Part shown: positions 22,555-36,300 of the stretch, piece after piece
How the letters are laid out: every line of letters begins with the position of its first letter
How positions within the stretch are numbered: the first letter of the stretch is position 1
Origin: Plectrocnemia conspersa
Taxonomy: Eukaryota; Arthropoda; Insecta; Trichoptera; Polycentropodidae
Direction of reading: 5' to 3'
Length of the DNA stretch: 64,000 nucleotides
Assembly: GCA_009617715.1 (NCBI GenBank)
Contig: VTFK01000448.1
Span: 154,463 to 218,462 of the forward strand
Notes under the pieces: generated by a model
The model's database searches: none
The model's input: the letters and a program-made list of their open reading frames with translations, nothing else
What the model was told of the DNA's origin: nothing
Made by a program: the position numbers and the translations under genes

Positions 22555-24393
22555 GCAGCAGTATCATCAGATGCAAGATCTGGATCTGATGGTTTACCGA
22601 GCATCCGTCAGAGCTACAAGGATGGAGAGTACGGCTGCAGTCGGATTCACAGATCCGCTGTAGGCGTCGTCAAGGAAGATGACCTGTATCCTTGATACGG
22701 GTGATCAGTCTCATCGAGACGATTCATCCAGGTGCCGATAAAGTAATTCGGATAGTGATAAAACAAATAGTGGCATAATCAAAAGTGTGTGCAGTGCAAG
22801 ATAGTTTATATTTTATGTTTCATTGATTGATGCTTTAAATGTGTAGCAAGATTTTAACGGCGTTCGGAAATGTCCACGTTTGACAAATCCGATCGTCATT
22901 ACGAAACGGTCGGACCACACCAAATTTAACAATGCTTATATACAAGCACACGTGTTTTGGATTCAGACCTAAGAACTAACCAGTCCGCGTATCCCGATAC
23001 ACAACATCTTTTAAAATTGAATAAAAAAAGATAAGATGTTGAACTCAAAATCTACCAATAATTTTTTGAAACAGACTGATTTCTACATGCTTTTGTTGTC
23101 CCATCCTTCTTGTTGAGTAAGAGGCATATCTCTGGGTTGATATGTACCAAGTCTTTTGCTTTCCAATTCTTCCTCTAAGCTTTTCCGATCAACTACAACT
23201 TTTTTTCATAGTTAATATGTATTGTTTATGGACGTAGTAAAAAAATACCTTTAACATAAATTATAAGAAAGACGACAAATAAACAGCAACAATAATTTAT
23301 CATACTAAGTACAGCAAAACAAATCAACAACGAAGAAAAATTAGTAAAAAAATCAAAGAACCGCACGCACACTCTTATGTACAAACAATACTGGGCCAGA
23401 TTAAACTGACCCCAATATAAGCATTGCGCATAAAAAAACCTGCTAAAAATTACAAGAAAAATATTTTTTAAATTTTATTATTATATGATTGCGAATACCA
23501 TAAATATCGTTTGCAATTTAAGAAGAAATAAAACACTTATTTTGTATATATTTATATGTATATTTTCCCTTAATTTTTAAGAAATATTATGACAAACATA
23601 CAAAATTGAAAATTATCATTTTTATTACTCAAATAATGACGTGAAGAACATCTTTATTAATTTATTAACAACCATTATCGCAGGTAATAGTTAAATGGTA
23701 TATTATCATTGGCTTAACTTAAAAAATAATACACAAAGAAATGAATAAAAAATATCGTAAGTTTTTAAAAAAAAGCAACTATTCTCGAAACAAACTTTAT
23801 GTACATTCAAAAATGATTTTAAAATCAGATTTTTCAGATGTATGCATTTATGAACAAATAAAGGAAACGACGCTTGGAATATATTTTACTTTCATAATAA
23901 AGAAATACTAATTATTGAAAAATACTATATCCAAAATCGGCACTGAAAACAGTCTTATTTAGAATAGAATGTAATATATCTGACATAAACGTAGTTTCAA
24001 GATATTCAGACTTGTGAGAATGATATATTTGGCTCACATAGAAAAGTTTTCACGTCTTTTACATTTTAAAAAGCACGCTGACCTTATTAATTCTGTAAAA
24101 GATATTCAACTTTTGTAAACAATAAGCAAAATTTTCCATTTGCTTATGGAAACACCCCACAAATACCCTGTTTTATAGTCTTTCTATTTAAATAATGACA
24201 TATAAAACCATATTGTGCAACAATGTTCAGCTTAGCTAACATGAAAGGATAACGAATTTCAAATCTTTCCTAATATTTTTTTAATTAAACTTGTTGAAGT
24301 GTATATAAAAAACAATAATGAAATGTAACAAAATATAATATAAAAACAAGTTTAATTGAATTATTATTTATATACCCTTAAAGGTCCCTATAG
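22555..24393. other. Region downstream of NFXL1, no gene recognised
   Basis: 22555-22760 is GC-rich non-coding sequence of unknown origin. At 23058-23208 on the minus strand there is a coding-like run (RKSLEEELESKRLGTYQPRD, then MPLTQQEGW) that I cannot assign. From 23200 to 24393 the sequence is AT-rich and probably includes the 3' UTR of the NFXL1-like gene. Confidence 0.4.
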
Positions 24394-27300
24394 TTAGATG
24401 TTTATAGTGACAAGAGATATTCCTATCGACAAAACGACAATGACCGAAGTTATAATGGCATATTTATATTTGCTGATAATTCCAGGTTGTTTCTTGTCGT
24501 TGGAGTTGTTTTTAGTCCTCGGTTCTCGGTGTCTTCTCTTACCAAATTTGTTTTCATACTCGAGCAACTCGCGTTCATTCTTCGCCATTTCTTCTTGCAT
24601 CCTCTTCATCTCGACTTCGGCCAAAATTGTGTTTTGAATGATTTTTTTCTCTTCGCACACTTTATCGCACAGGACGGCACTTTCTTCACTTTTGACCTGA
24701 ACAATCAAATAGGAACGACTCGATAACACTTCAAAGCTTAAGACTGAGAATATTTTGTTTTTACTCACCAAATTACAAGGAATGTCTTTTTTGATTCGGC
24801 CACAAGGACAACGGACTTTAGTTTTTTTTGAGCAATCGTTCGGACATTGTCCGGAATGACATGTTATTGAACATCTATGATTGCACTCCACCTGTAAAGA
24901 AAAACACGCTATTTTACTAAATAGTCTCAGTCAGGACTGCGCATAATTATAAAACAAATAGATTTATATCCCTCGATTTACTAAGATTCCCAGTTTATCA
25001 GCATAACGAAAAAAAGAGCAATTATGCATATCCGCGCGTATGTATATTCAGTACTGAATATTGCTGCTGAGCAGTACCGATAATTACCGTTGCCGAATCT
25101 AAACTATTTTGAATCTACTGTTACGCTATTACAGAAGTCGAAGAACCTGATAATATATCTACAATATAAAAAGCTTTTCTAAATATTTACCATGCGGCTG
25201 CATTGTTGTTTGCACGAAAGTGTGCTTTCCAAGTCTTCAGCCAATGTCAGCATGTAACACCTAACATATAACTCAGTTATACCACAATGGCACTGCTTTT
25301 TAACATATTGCTGGCACAAATCACAGGGCGGTGGATGACATCCTTTTTTGCAAGGGTGCTTACAGTTCTCAGGCAATGCAAATTCGCAAGATCTCGTGCA
25401 TAACTCGCATTTCGAATTCTGAAACGATCAATGTTAATTGTTATATTAGTTGCAATCAGGGGCATAGGCGTGCGCCGTACACCCGTAAAATCATCTACAG
25501 CAGTTAGCAACACATCTTCCTCTTTTTATCCAAAACACACAGACGCTGGAACTAACACAACGATACAATAGGAGTTGACAACCAGTTACTGTGATATTAC
25601 ATATATATTATTTTTTTATTTATTTTGTGCATAATAGGTAGAAATATTTATTTTTATAGCTGGATGTAACAAAGACGAAAAACCTTGAAATGAGCATTGC
25701 CGCTTCAACAAGAACAAGCGAAACAATGAATTTCTTAAGTGCATGTATCGCTTCTCCCTCGCATTCACAAAAATAATGTTGATGCACTATTGAAGTACGA
25801 ATTTGTAATGTATCTTTGAATTTGGTACACTCACAATTTTTCATACTGACTTTTTTAAAATTGAAAATGAACTACCAATCTTCTTCTACATCATTAGAAA
25901 GTGATAGTATTGTTGGAACGAAACCAAATAAAACTGCCTAAAGGAGGTTTATTTGACATTATGTAATTATAATTTGTCTGGATTATTTTTTTGTTAATAG
26001 AACTTGCTTTTTATTAATTTTAAGATATAATTTTGGTTTTATAAAATATGGATTTACCAATATCATACGTGATAGAGTATTCCTTCCTAAATACGTCAAT
26101 TGTCATCGAATGTTCTCAAATAATTTGACGAAACGTTCATTATTGAAGACACCGATTTTTTTAAGCAACAGGAATCTATTTCAATTATGAATAATTGAAA
26201 TATAAGTGAATCTCATATGATTAAACTATCATATTAACAGAATTGCTAAATGCCAAGTATCATACCAAATGGGATTAGATTTAGTTAAAACCTCAATTTT
26301 AGACGCTATCAATGTAGGTTTTGGCGAACCTTCTTTAACCCTTAGACCGCCGACCGGTAAATTGTTAATTACTCGCTGTACGCCATGCGTTTTTAGCGAT
26401 ATAATTTTTTGGCTACTTACTCTGTTTAACACATCATTACAGCCAAAATACTCAATTTTTATATTTTAAAATTATATATGTATGATTAACATGGTTTAAA
26501 CATTCTAATTATATCAATAAACAAACATTTTTAGTCGTATTGTTGGAAATATGGAGTGAACAAAAAAAATCTATTCGTCGGTCCGCGAGCTGGCTCGCGT
26601 ACACACACCTACACACACATGAACGCGCGCGGCACTATACAAGCGAACGACAAGCAGGGTCATGCTCACACTGAGACAATTTTAATATATAAATCTGCAA
26701 CGCATTTTTTCTTCGTCTGACCTACATCCTGTTATATAAAATTTACAAATCGACAAGATTTCCTTGATGCATACAAAATCACATATATCGTACACAAAAA
26801 TAACCCTAATAACCAAACCGTTTGTTTTTGATCAATGGTGTTTGCAATTGGTTGTTGTTGAAGGTTGTCATATTTCTTTATATATAAAAATAATAAATAA
26901 TAAAACTTGATAGCAAGATACGATGTTACATTTAACTATATATAATTATATGTATAATTTATAATATATACATATTCTTCTTCTTCTTCTTCCGCGGCAC
27001 TACAACCGGTGATCGGTTTTGGCATTTCCACCTAATTTCTTGTAGGGCTTCTAGATATATCTTGAGTTTTAGTATTTCTTCCGATATTGTTTGTATTTTT
27101 CCTGGTAGTAATATTGCACATTCCAGCTTCCAAAATTGAAGTCCAATCGTTTATCTAGATTTCGATCGTCTAGGTCAGAGGTCGGCAAAGTGCGGCTCCG
27201 GAGCCGCATGCGGCTCTTTGGCCCCTTAAGTGTGGCTCTGGCACAAATATCCACGGGTATTCGCACCAGATTAAAAAAACAAGGAAATACGGAGCTCTAA

Positions 27301-30300
27301 ATTCGAACGTCTTAGTGTTGATTTGCAAAATTATAATAAAGGTTTGCTAAATTAGTAAATAGATTTGGCTCTCAATTTTTTTTAATCGTTGTAATGTACA
27401 TATTTGGCTCTTTGGCTAATAAGTTTGCCGACCACTGGTCTAGGTCATTATGAATCGGGGCGGATTTATTATTTCTTAGTAATTTTTTCATAACTATTTG
27501 GATTTATCCACGTTGGTTGGTTTGCTCCATGATAGAAACCCTCCTCCTTTATCCGGGCTTGGGACCGGCAAGAGTGCAACATATCTACACTCCAGGCGGA
27601 ATATGTAATATATATTACACACACACACACATATATATACAATAAATAATAAACTTTTCGACCATCGTGACGCATTGGGGTAACCTGTTAGGTCACGATG
27701 GTATTAATTTAATGTAAATAAATAAACACATTACAAATAAATTATAAAATAATAGAACAAGTAAAATAAAATGATTCTACGACAAGGAATCGTTTTTGTT
27801 ATTATTATTATTATTATTTAATATTTACTAAGAGTTAATAGTGATATTTTATTAATTATATCTTATTTATATTTATTAATAAGTATTTAATAGTAATTAT
27901 TATTATTATTATTTAATTATTACAAAAAATAAAAACCAATCACAAAAACAGTTGACAATATTAAAACAGTCGAAATAACGTATAAATATATTCACAAGTA
28001 TTTACAAATCACAATTATCATTGAAATATTGATGACATAATTTAATTTCGATTCATAAATTAAAGTATAAAAAAACGAATTTCCGCGATGCGTTTGTGCT
28101 AACCCTAAAAGTGGTCTAAATAAGCACGATCGAAACCACGCGCGAAATACAAACGACTAAAATTAAGGCGTGACTTTATAATTATATATACCACTGTTTC
28201 ATCGCAAATTCTATAAATAAAATCACTGAAATCGTTTACTAGGAACTCAAACTGATTTTTAAAACATATATTGCCAACTTTTACCTTTCCGTTTCTTTAA
28301 AAAACGAAGGTTTTAACGAGCGCATCATATCATGCGCTTGGCGTTAGACAGTAGATTTAGTTGCGCATCATATCATGCGCTTGGCGTTGAAAGGATTAAT
28401 GCAGCAATTTTCTTGTCATGCCCTTTCGGCTTCTACAGTTTCATGGCACGTTAAAATTCTTTCATTTGCCATTGAAAGTCAATTAATCGATAGATTAAAA
28501 GCAAGTCGATTATTTGCCTTTCAAATTATACCTAGGATTATGCTAGTTATTAATGATAAAATTATGCAGCTGATGTGTGAAGAAGATATTAATTGATTCT
28601 GTACAAAATAAATTTAATTGTGTAGCAACTCCTATGCATCAGACACGGATTTGAGGTTCCACCTTGATCCTTAATTCTGATGGTTTTTTGTTGTATTCAG
28701 TGGCGTAGCTATGGTGGGGCGGGCCGTCCCGGGCGGCATATTTGCGATGGGATCGTCTAGTGTGGTACTTAACCCTAAATGCACTAAAATATATATTTAT
28801 CCACGAATAGCAAGAGCTTAACAGAGAGTGTTACTACATGATCAATTGCTTAAACCACTGCCGTTACCGGTAATAGGGCCCTATGAGTCCAATCCAATGG
28901 GTGGCATCCAGCTTTTTAGGGCTAGATGAGCGGGAATCACCCCTCGTAGTACTACGTTATTTGTTAGAGTCTCAGTAGTGTTTCTCCCGAGTGTTTTGGG
29001 AAACGCTCTCCTGATCACCTGCAATTTGTTGCTTAGCTTTTGCATAGCATTAGCCTTGCATGCTCCTGCATTTCTATGCTTCATCCTTGATCATCACTTT
29101 CGTGATGCCTCAGTTCCAGTTTCGACTCCCGTCCCTAAGGGCCGGGCCCTTATTAGCCTGCTGGTTTGAAATGCAGTGCTTTGCTCGTCATTGGTAGTCC
29201 AAAAGACGCTACCTCGGTTGGGTGTTCACAAACTTTACTTCCTCTTAAGAACCTGGGGGTTTTTAAGCTCAAAAGCGGTCCCTCACTCTCCCACACTGTT
29301 AACGGCGAACTCCAGCGTGTGGTCGACTGGCGCCGGGCAAGGCTTAACAATAACCAATTAATTATTTTAAGAAATGCTGATTTTATGACCATGCAAAAAT
29401 TGTATGGGGGGGGGGGGCAATTTTAAGGATCGCCCCGGGCATCACATACCCTAGCTACGCCACTGGTTGTATTATATTTTATTACATTGTAAACATTAAA
29501 AGGGATGATGATATAATTAAAATATCTAATATATTGAAACATGAAAACATAGTAAAACATGCAAGCAGTTTCCAGATTATTATTTTGGATTTTTTATTAC
29601 CAATTAATTCAAATAACAATAATTGTATTGACTGTTTTCTCTCTCGGTAAAGCCTACATATGATACTTTTCTACTTAGTATAGGTTTGATCTTCATCTGT
29701 GCAAGTGCTGTGGCATTAATTCAACCAAACTACACCCGGACAAGTGAAAATGTAAAAACTGATGACATAGAGGACTATGGTCTTCCATGTGGGCACCACT
29801 GACAGGTTTAAAGAAGTTTAAGTTGGCCACTCTGTGTAACATTGCTACTAATTTACATGGCTTTAAATTTTTATCACACTTGTAAGGTTTTCATTTGACT
29901 CATCACGTTGTTAGAAAATATACGGAACTCTTACAATAGCTATATTGGAAAAGATATTGATTTACTTTCACTAATCGTTACATATTTTATCCTTATTATT
30001 ATAAAATTGCTAAAACAAAAATATTCATGTAAATATAAATTCATCAACACTGAAGGTGCTGCTCAGTTGATGAAGAAAGTATTAAACTTCAATGGAAAAA
30101 CTTTGGACGGTACACAAAATATTTTATAAAGTTTGAGTAAAACATTGCCGATGATTATTCCTGAGTTATTTGAGCGATCATGGACAAAGCATATGCAGCC
30201 AATTGTCGAAAGAATATTTCATCCCTTCTGGAGTTCATCAAGGGTTTAACCTGGACCCTCTGCTCTTCTGTTCTTTATTAATGACATAAAACACATTCAA

Positions 30301-33300
30301 ATTTTCTTTTGTATGTTAATGATTTAAAATTGTTTAGATGCATTCGATCTGTCTTCATTCAATCACAATTAATTTAAATAAATATTCTACTATATACATT
30401 ACAATGTTGTTAATCATACATACATCATCGTCTTCCGGTTCAAACGGATGGCAGTCTCGAGAGCACGTATGATTGGTGCACGATAGCGGTTTTCCACATT
30501 TTCTTCCGCACGACGACACACGAGCTTCGACACAAGGCATCTCGCATTCCTCGTGACCGCCCAAACAAGGTCTGATGACTTTCTCGTTGCACGGTGGGCA
30601 TGGCAGAGTTCTGATCTCGACCTAAATGATATAATTGGAAAGAATGAGAAACTACATAGAGAATCGGATAATTAACATGGAATACTATAAAAACTAAAGA
30701 AACGCCAGCGCAATTTGTTTATAATATTTACTTTGGGCGCTTGAACGTCCCAAGGGCCAGCTGGTTTCGGAGCATGCAGCAAAATAGGCACAGCGTTATG
30801 ACACATGGCTGTACACTTGTGGCCACAGGGCAGCTCTTTTCCGCATTGCTGCTTACAAGGCGGGCACGGTCCGAAGTGGCATTTGTGGTAGTTTTCCTTG
30901 ATGTGATTGCACGAAGGAAGAATCCTGTTAAAAAATAAACAATGATTACGGTAAGTATGGAGCAGAATAAAACTAGAAAACTTTATTTAAGACTGTATAG
31001 AACAGCTGAAGGTTAACTATTTGGTTGAAATTTATTGTGTACTAAATAAATTATTGGGTTGTCGAAACTTCTGACGTTATGGAGAATCTTATTATTATGT
31101 CTATATGTCTTATAATATAAAAGGATTAAATAAATACTGTCAATCACATACTTGTGATGTTTAAAGCGATGTGTTAACACAAATTCATAGAAGATATTCG
31201 ATCTGGACGATATTAAAGAATAATACACATCTAACAATAAGGTATGTATAACGCAAATGAGTTTGACTTTAACGTTCTGTTCCTCTCTTCTTATTAAACA
31301 CAATACATTATTTTTTAGTGAAAAGTTTGAAACGAAAGTTGTATTCTTTACAATAACAATTAAAATAAAAAGACTTATCATAAATCTAAAACTACTGCTC
31401 CAACTGTTTAAAAACGAGAACTTAACTTAATGAAAATAATGCTCTATTTATAGTGGAATAGAAGTAACCCAATGAATTACAATTATATAATATATATATA
31501 TTTATATACAATGTTAGCAATAATATAATGCAAAATGGTCATGCTAAAAGTGTCTGGCTCTTCAGCATACAAAGCAACTGAAGAGCCTGACTTCTGGGGA
31601 CCTCCAGTGATGTTTTGAACAATAGAAACGGAGATGGGACAAGTGTATTGATACAAATTGGCAGGGACGTCGTTGTCCCCTTGTATTTGGCCAGAAAAAG
31701 CATGTCATTTAACCCTTTGAGTAATGAGTTCATTTATACATATTTGTTGATTTGTTAGTATACACCTGGGAGAGAATTAATTTTGCTTACTTTTCTAGTA
31801 AATTATTGCTTTGATATATTTTACTACTTTTTTGTATTAGTATATTTTAATTGTTTATTTTAAAACTTTTCATTTATTAAATTTCGTTATTCTACAATAT
31901 TTTATATATTATTTGGCTTTTGTGCATTTTTTTATATGAATTCAGAAGCTCCCAATATTTTTTATAAAATTAATATAAATTATTTTTTGTTATATTAATT
32001 TATTGGTATCATTTTCTATGTAAATCAATTACATTAAAGCAAATTAAAAAAATATAATATAAATATAATGTTATTTATAATTTTTTCAGTTATATATGTA
32101 AATTTATATAACTATCTGGCGTACTTCAAAACTTAAAATAGAAATACAATAAATATATGAACGAAAACACTGTAACACCAATATCTATATGGTTAAATAA
32201 TATTTTTAGTATATTTTAAAATACATATAATAAACTTAGTTTACTTACTTGCAGTTTTTGCTGCATTTGGGTGGTTTGTTTTTCTTCTCGTGGCCGCATG
32301 GCACCGAATATCCAGTTTCTCCACATCTGCAAGCGATCCTCGACGTCAAAGGACACGGGTAACAAAAATCCTGATGGCATACATTTGGACATTTGTGTTT
32401 TTTGCACTCGAGCGTCTTGCCACATATCTTATCACACGGCAGACAATTGCCACTGCAGCACTTCTTGCTGCAAGCGTGACGACCACAGTTCTTCACTTTC
32501 TTGCATTTAGTATCGCAATAGAATTGCTTGTAGCAAGGCAGCTGCTTCTCGTGCAAACCGCAAAAGCAAGTTTTGTCCACTAGCTTGAGACACTGTAATA
32601 CGAAAAATGCATTAGATCCAGAATCAATATCAGTCTTGTCACATATACTTACTTTGATTAAATTGCTCATTAAATATTATTTTTTTGTTAGATATTATGT
32701 TATACGCAGGGGTCAATTGATATCGAAGGCTATTGTACCTGATACCTTAACCGTCTAGATCCAGCACCGTAATATTTTTACGATATAAATAACAAGATAT
32801 AATTGTGAAACGAGACTTAAAACGTCTTACCTATTATTTAATTTTCCTCAAACAATAATGCAAACGTTTTATGACATCCAGAATATGCAATGTGCTTTGT
32901 ATATTTATAAAACATAATAAAAATGCAGTTTAAAATCACTGTTTTTCATTTTTTATACTATGATTTTTATTTATACCAATGAAAGAAACATATTCTTAAG
33001 TAGCTTTGTTTTAAAAACTTTATTTACATTTGTTATTAAATTAATGAGGTGGCATATGACACGTACTAATTAAAATAATGTTTTAGAATTTGCCTCGATC
33101 TTTAAGTGTTATTTGATTTTATAAATCGTTTGGTAACATAGTTACAACTCAATTGCCACATTTGAAGTAAAAGAACCATGCAACATGGAGAAATAAATAG
33201 CATAACCCATTTGGGGGTAAATTTAATTATTTTGCAGTTGGTAGCACTTGCTGAAATATTGCATCTGGCTACACTGGGTATTTAGAAAAAATATAGCAAA

Positions 33301-36300
33301 TAATGTTTGCGGGTCATACAAAACCCTTATAAGTACGGTAAAAATTCAAGGCAATGTTGCCCTGTAAATTAACGGCAGTGTTACATGTATTTTAAAAGCG
33401 TGTGAGTTATAAACCATGAAAGAAATTCATTTCTTTTTATATGAACAGGGGGTTATTTTGAGGCACAACATGCTACTATTTCGATATAGGCATATCTCAA
33501 GACTATTGAATCAAAACATCGGAATTTTGTCACATTGAGATACATATACACTTTCTAAGCGCATTAGTTCAATAAATTAGGAGAAAATATTTTTAAGGCT
33601 TTCATTTAACTCACATTCTTAGATTTGTGAAGCTGTATTATGAGATCATTTCACTTTCGCTAGCTCGCAATTAAAGTGACGAGAGTGAATAGAGATAAGT
33701 GTGCAATTGCACGCTCTTATCTCTCTCTTACTCTCGTCATTTAAAACGCGAGCGAGCGAAAGAGAAAAGATATCACTGACCCGGGCTTAAATCAGTTAGT
33801 TTACAACAATTTTTTTATTGCCTTAGATCAGTGAGGGGCAAACTCCCGACCGCCTGAAAGTTCTATTTGGCCCGCCGCAAATTGAAAAAAATGTATACAT
33901 CACGTAGAGTTTAGCTTAAGAGTCATGAAGATGGCTTGAAAAAACTGAATTTTGAATTTGAACGCAGATTTTAAGATTTCAATGCCATTCAAATAAGATT
34001 GGATATTTTCACCATGCCTTTCAACATAAATTGTGAAGCAGTTAAACCGGATTTGCAGCTTGAATTCATTGAATTACAATCTAACAATCATCTCAAGCAG
34101 TTGTTTCTCGACGTTCCAAAAGTAAAATTTTACAAATCATCGAAAACAAGTTTCCTAAATTTAATATCTCACGCCCAGAAAATCAGTGCCATGTTTGCTT
34201 CATCTTATATATGTGAACAAGTGTTTTCTACCATGAACCTTAGGAAGAATTATGTTAGAAATAGACTGACAGATGAGCATTTAGCATTACTTCTCAGAAT
34301 TAATACTTCGCAGTTTGAACCGCAATATAAGAAACTTTTAAGAATGCAATTGCAATTTCATTCATCACATTAATATTTGTACATTGTTTTTAAAAAAATT
34401 ATATTGGCCTGCTAATTTTTTGTTTTTTGGCTCGTTCCCAAAAGAGTTTGCCCAACTCTGCCTTAGATACTGAGTTTATACGATTTTGTATTATATTTGT
34501 GTATGGTTATAAGAAGATATTATCAACTTACTGAATCGGAAGAAATAGTTAATAATGCAAATTTTATGGATTTTTGTTGTTTAACTTACACTCGATACCG
34601 TCAATGTTATATTAGATACTTATCTGTAAGACGTTCAAGGCAGAGTCGATTTTCATTCAAGCGTACTACCAAAATGAACTACTCATTGAAACAGATTTTC
34701 AAAAATTTAGCACTAATTTTAAAATGGAAAAATATTCAACAACAAAAATATAGAATCTATTGAAAAAACAGGTTGTGATGACAAAATTTTGAAAAATAAG
34801 TATTTGAGACGTTATTATTGCATATAAGTGTTTCATATGCTAGACAAAATAAGTCCGACTAACCGAAGTTTTAAAGCTTTGATGCAACATAATATGAAAT
34901 ATAATAATTGAATGACCATTAAAAAAAGTAAGCAGTGTTAAAAACCGGGAAAAAGCAAGTAAAAATCAATAACGACTCAAATTACTCATACCTGACGAAT
35001 GTTTAGTTATTCGGAGTTAAGTGATCGTTCCTTAGTTCTACATCACATAATGAAATAGCAAGATTAAAAATGCATATTTGACATTTTATGGGAACATAAA
35101 CTAGATAAAAACGCTATGTAGACTTCTGAAAATCGCAATGCTATCAATTTAACAGCAGTGAAAGCAATTCCTCATAGTCTGCCCAGTCTGCATGCCTCTG
35201 CTTGAAGTATATTTACATAAATCAAGTAAAAAATAATCCTAACATAATTATATAAAAAAAACATGAAAAAAATGTAGGGTTGAATGTATGATTAAACGGC
35301 GTAAATAGATTTTAGTTTAGTAATCCTTTATTATACAAAGCACCTGCATAATTTTATAAATATATATTTTTAAAGCCGGCAGTGTTTGAACATTATATAT
35401 AAGATAGATATATATATATATATGTATCGCAAAAGAAAAGAAAAAAAATGGCAAGAAATGGGTTAAAGAAAATTAGAAAAATGTTTTTCTTTTTATAAAT
35501 ATAAATGAACTGTTTAGCGTTCTAAGTGAAAAAAAATAAATAAACTATTTTATTTCGTAAATAAACAGCGCACATGGCAAATCAGGTTAAATAAAAAAAT
35601 TCTCTATTTGTTAACATATTGTCATCTTTCATATTTTGCAATATATTGAAATTAATATTATATTACTGGATCTAAACGGAAGAAGTATCGATGGATTCGA
35701 ACGCTCTCGCTGGTAGACCTGTATTTATATGTATGAAATGTAATGAAAGATCATGAAATAGGCTAAAATGATTTTTATTTCAATTTTAGTTATATTACAT
35801 GTCTTCATTTCGTGTTAACCTATTTAAATGTCTAAGAATGGAATTAACTTTATTGGGATTATTTTGATTATATTGATTATTTTAATAGAACAAGAGTGTA
35901 AACAGTTAAGATAACAACCAGTGGCGTCGTGGGAACAACCAAACTCCATAAATTGATCACCGATCTGATTGTTGTTTATATATGTCTGGATTTAATTTAA
36001 CATTCCTCGGAACACGTCTGCATTTGAAGCAACCTACAACTTTAAAACGATTATATTAAAAAGGAAACATAAAATTTGTCTGATTTTAAAACACTCATTT
36101 GCTCTATGGTAAAGAAAAAAAAAAAAAAAAAAAATTGACATGCCTGATACTGATTCTAGACGTGCATCATTACACTTAACGATTTAATTTTAACAATGTG
36201 TATATATACCTGGTCGCAAGGTCCTCGATGGCATTTGTTAGGACAATGATGTTCAAAGCACGGCAAAACTTTATTGCAAGTACTTCCACACGGGACTACT

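Noticed and set aside
26979..27000. Short tandem repeats such as (CTT)n and (TTA)n near 27796 as a CRISPR-like array
   Set aside because: They are simple microsatellites without spacers; the genome is eukaryotic.
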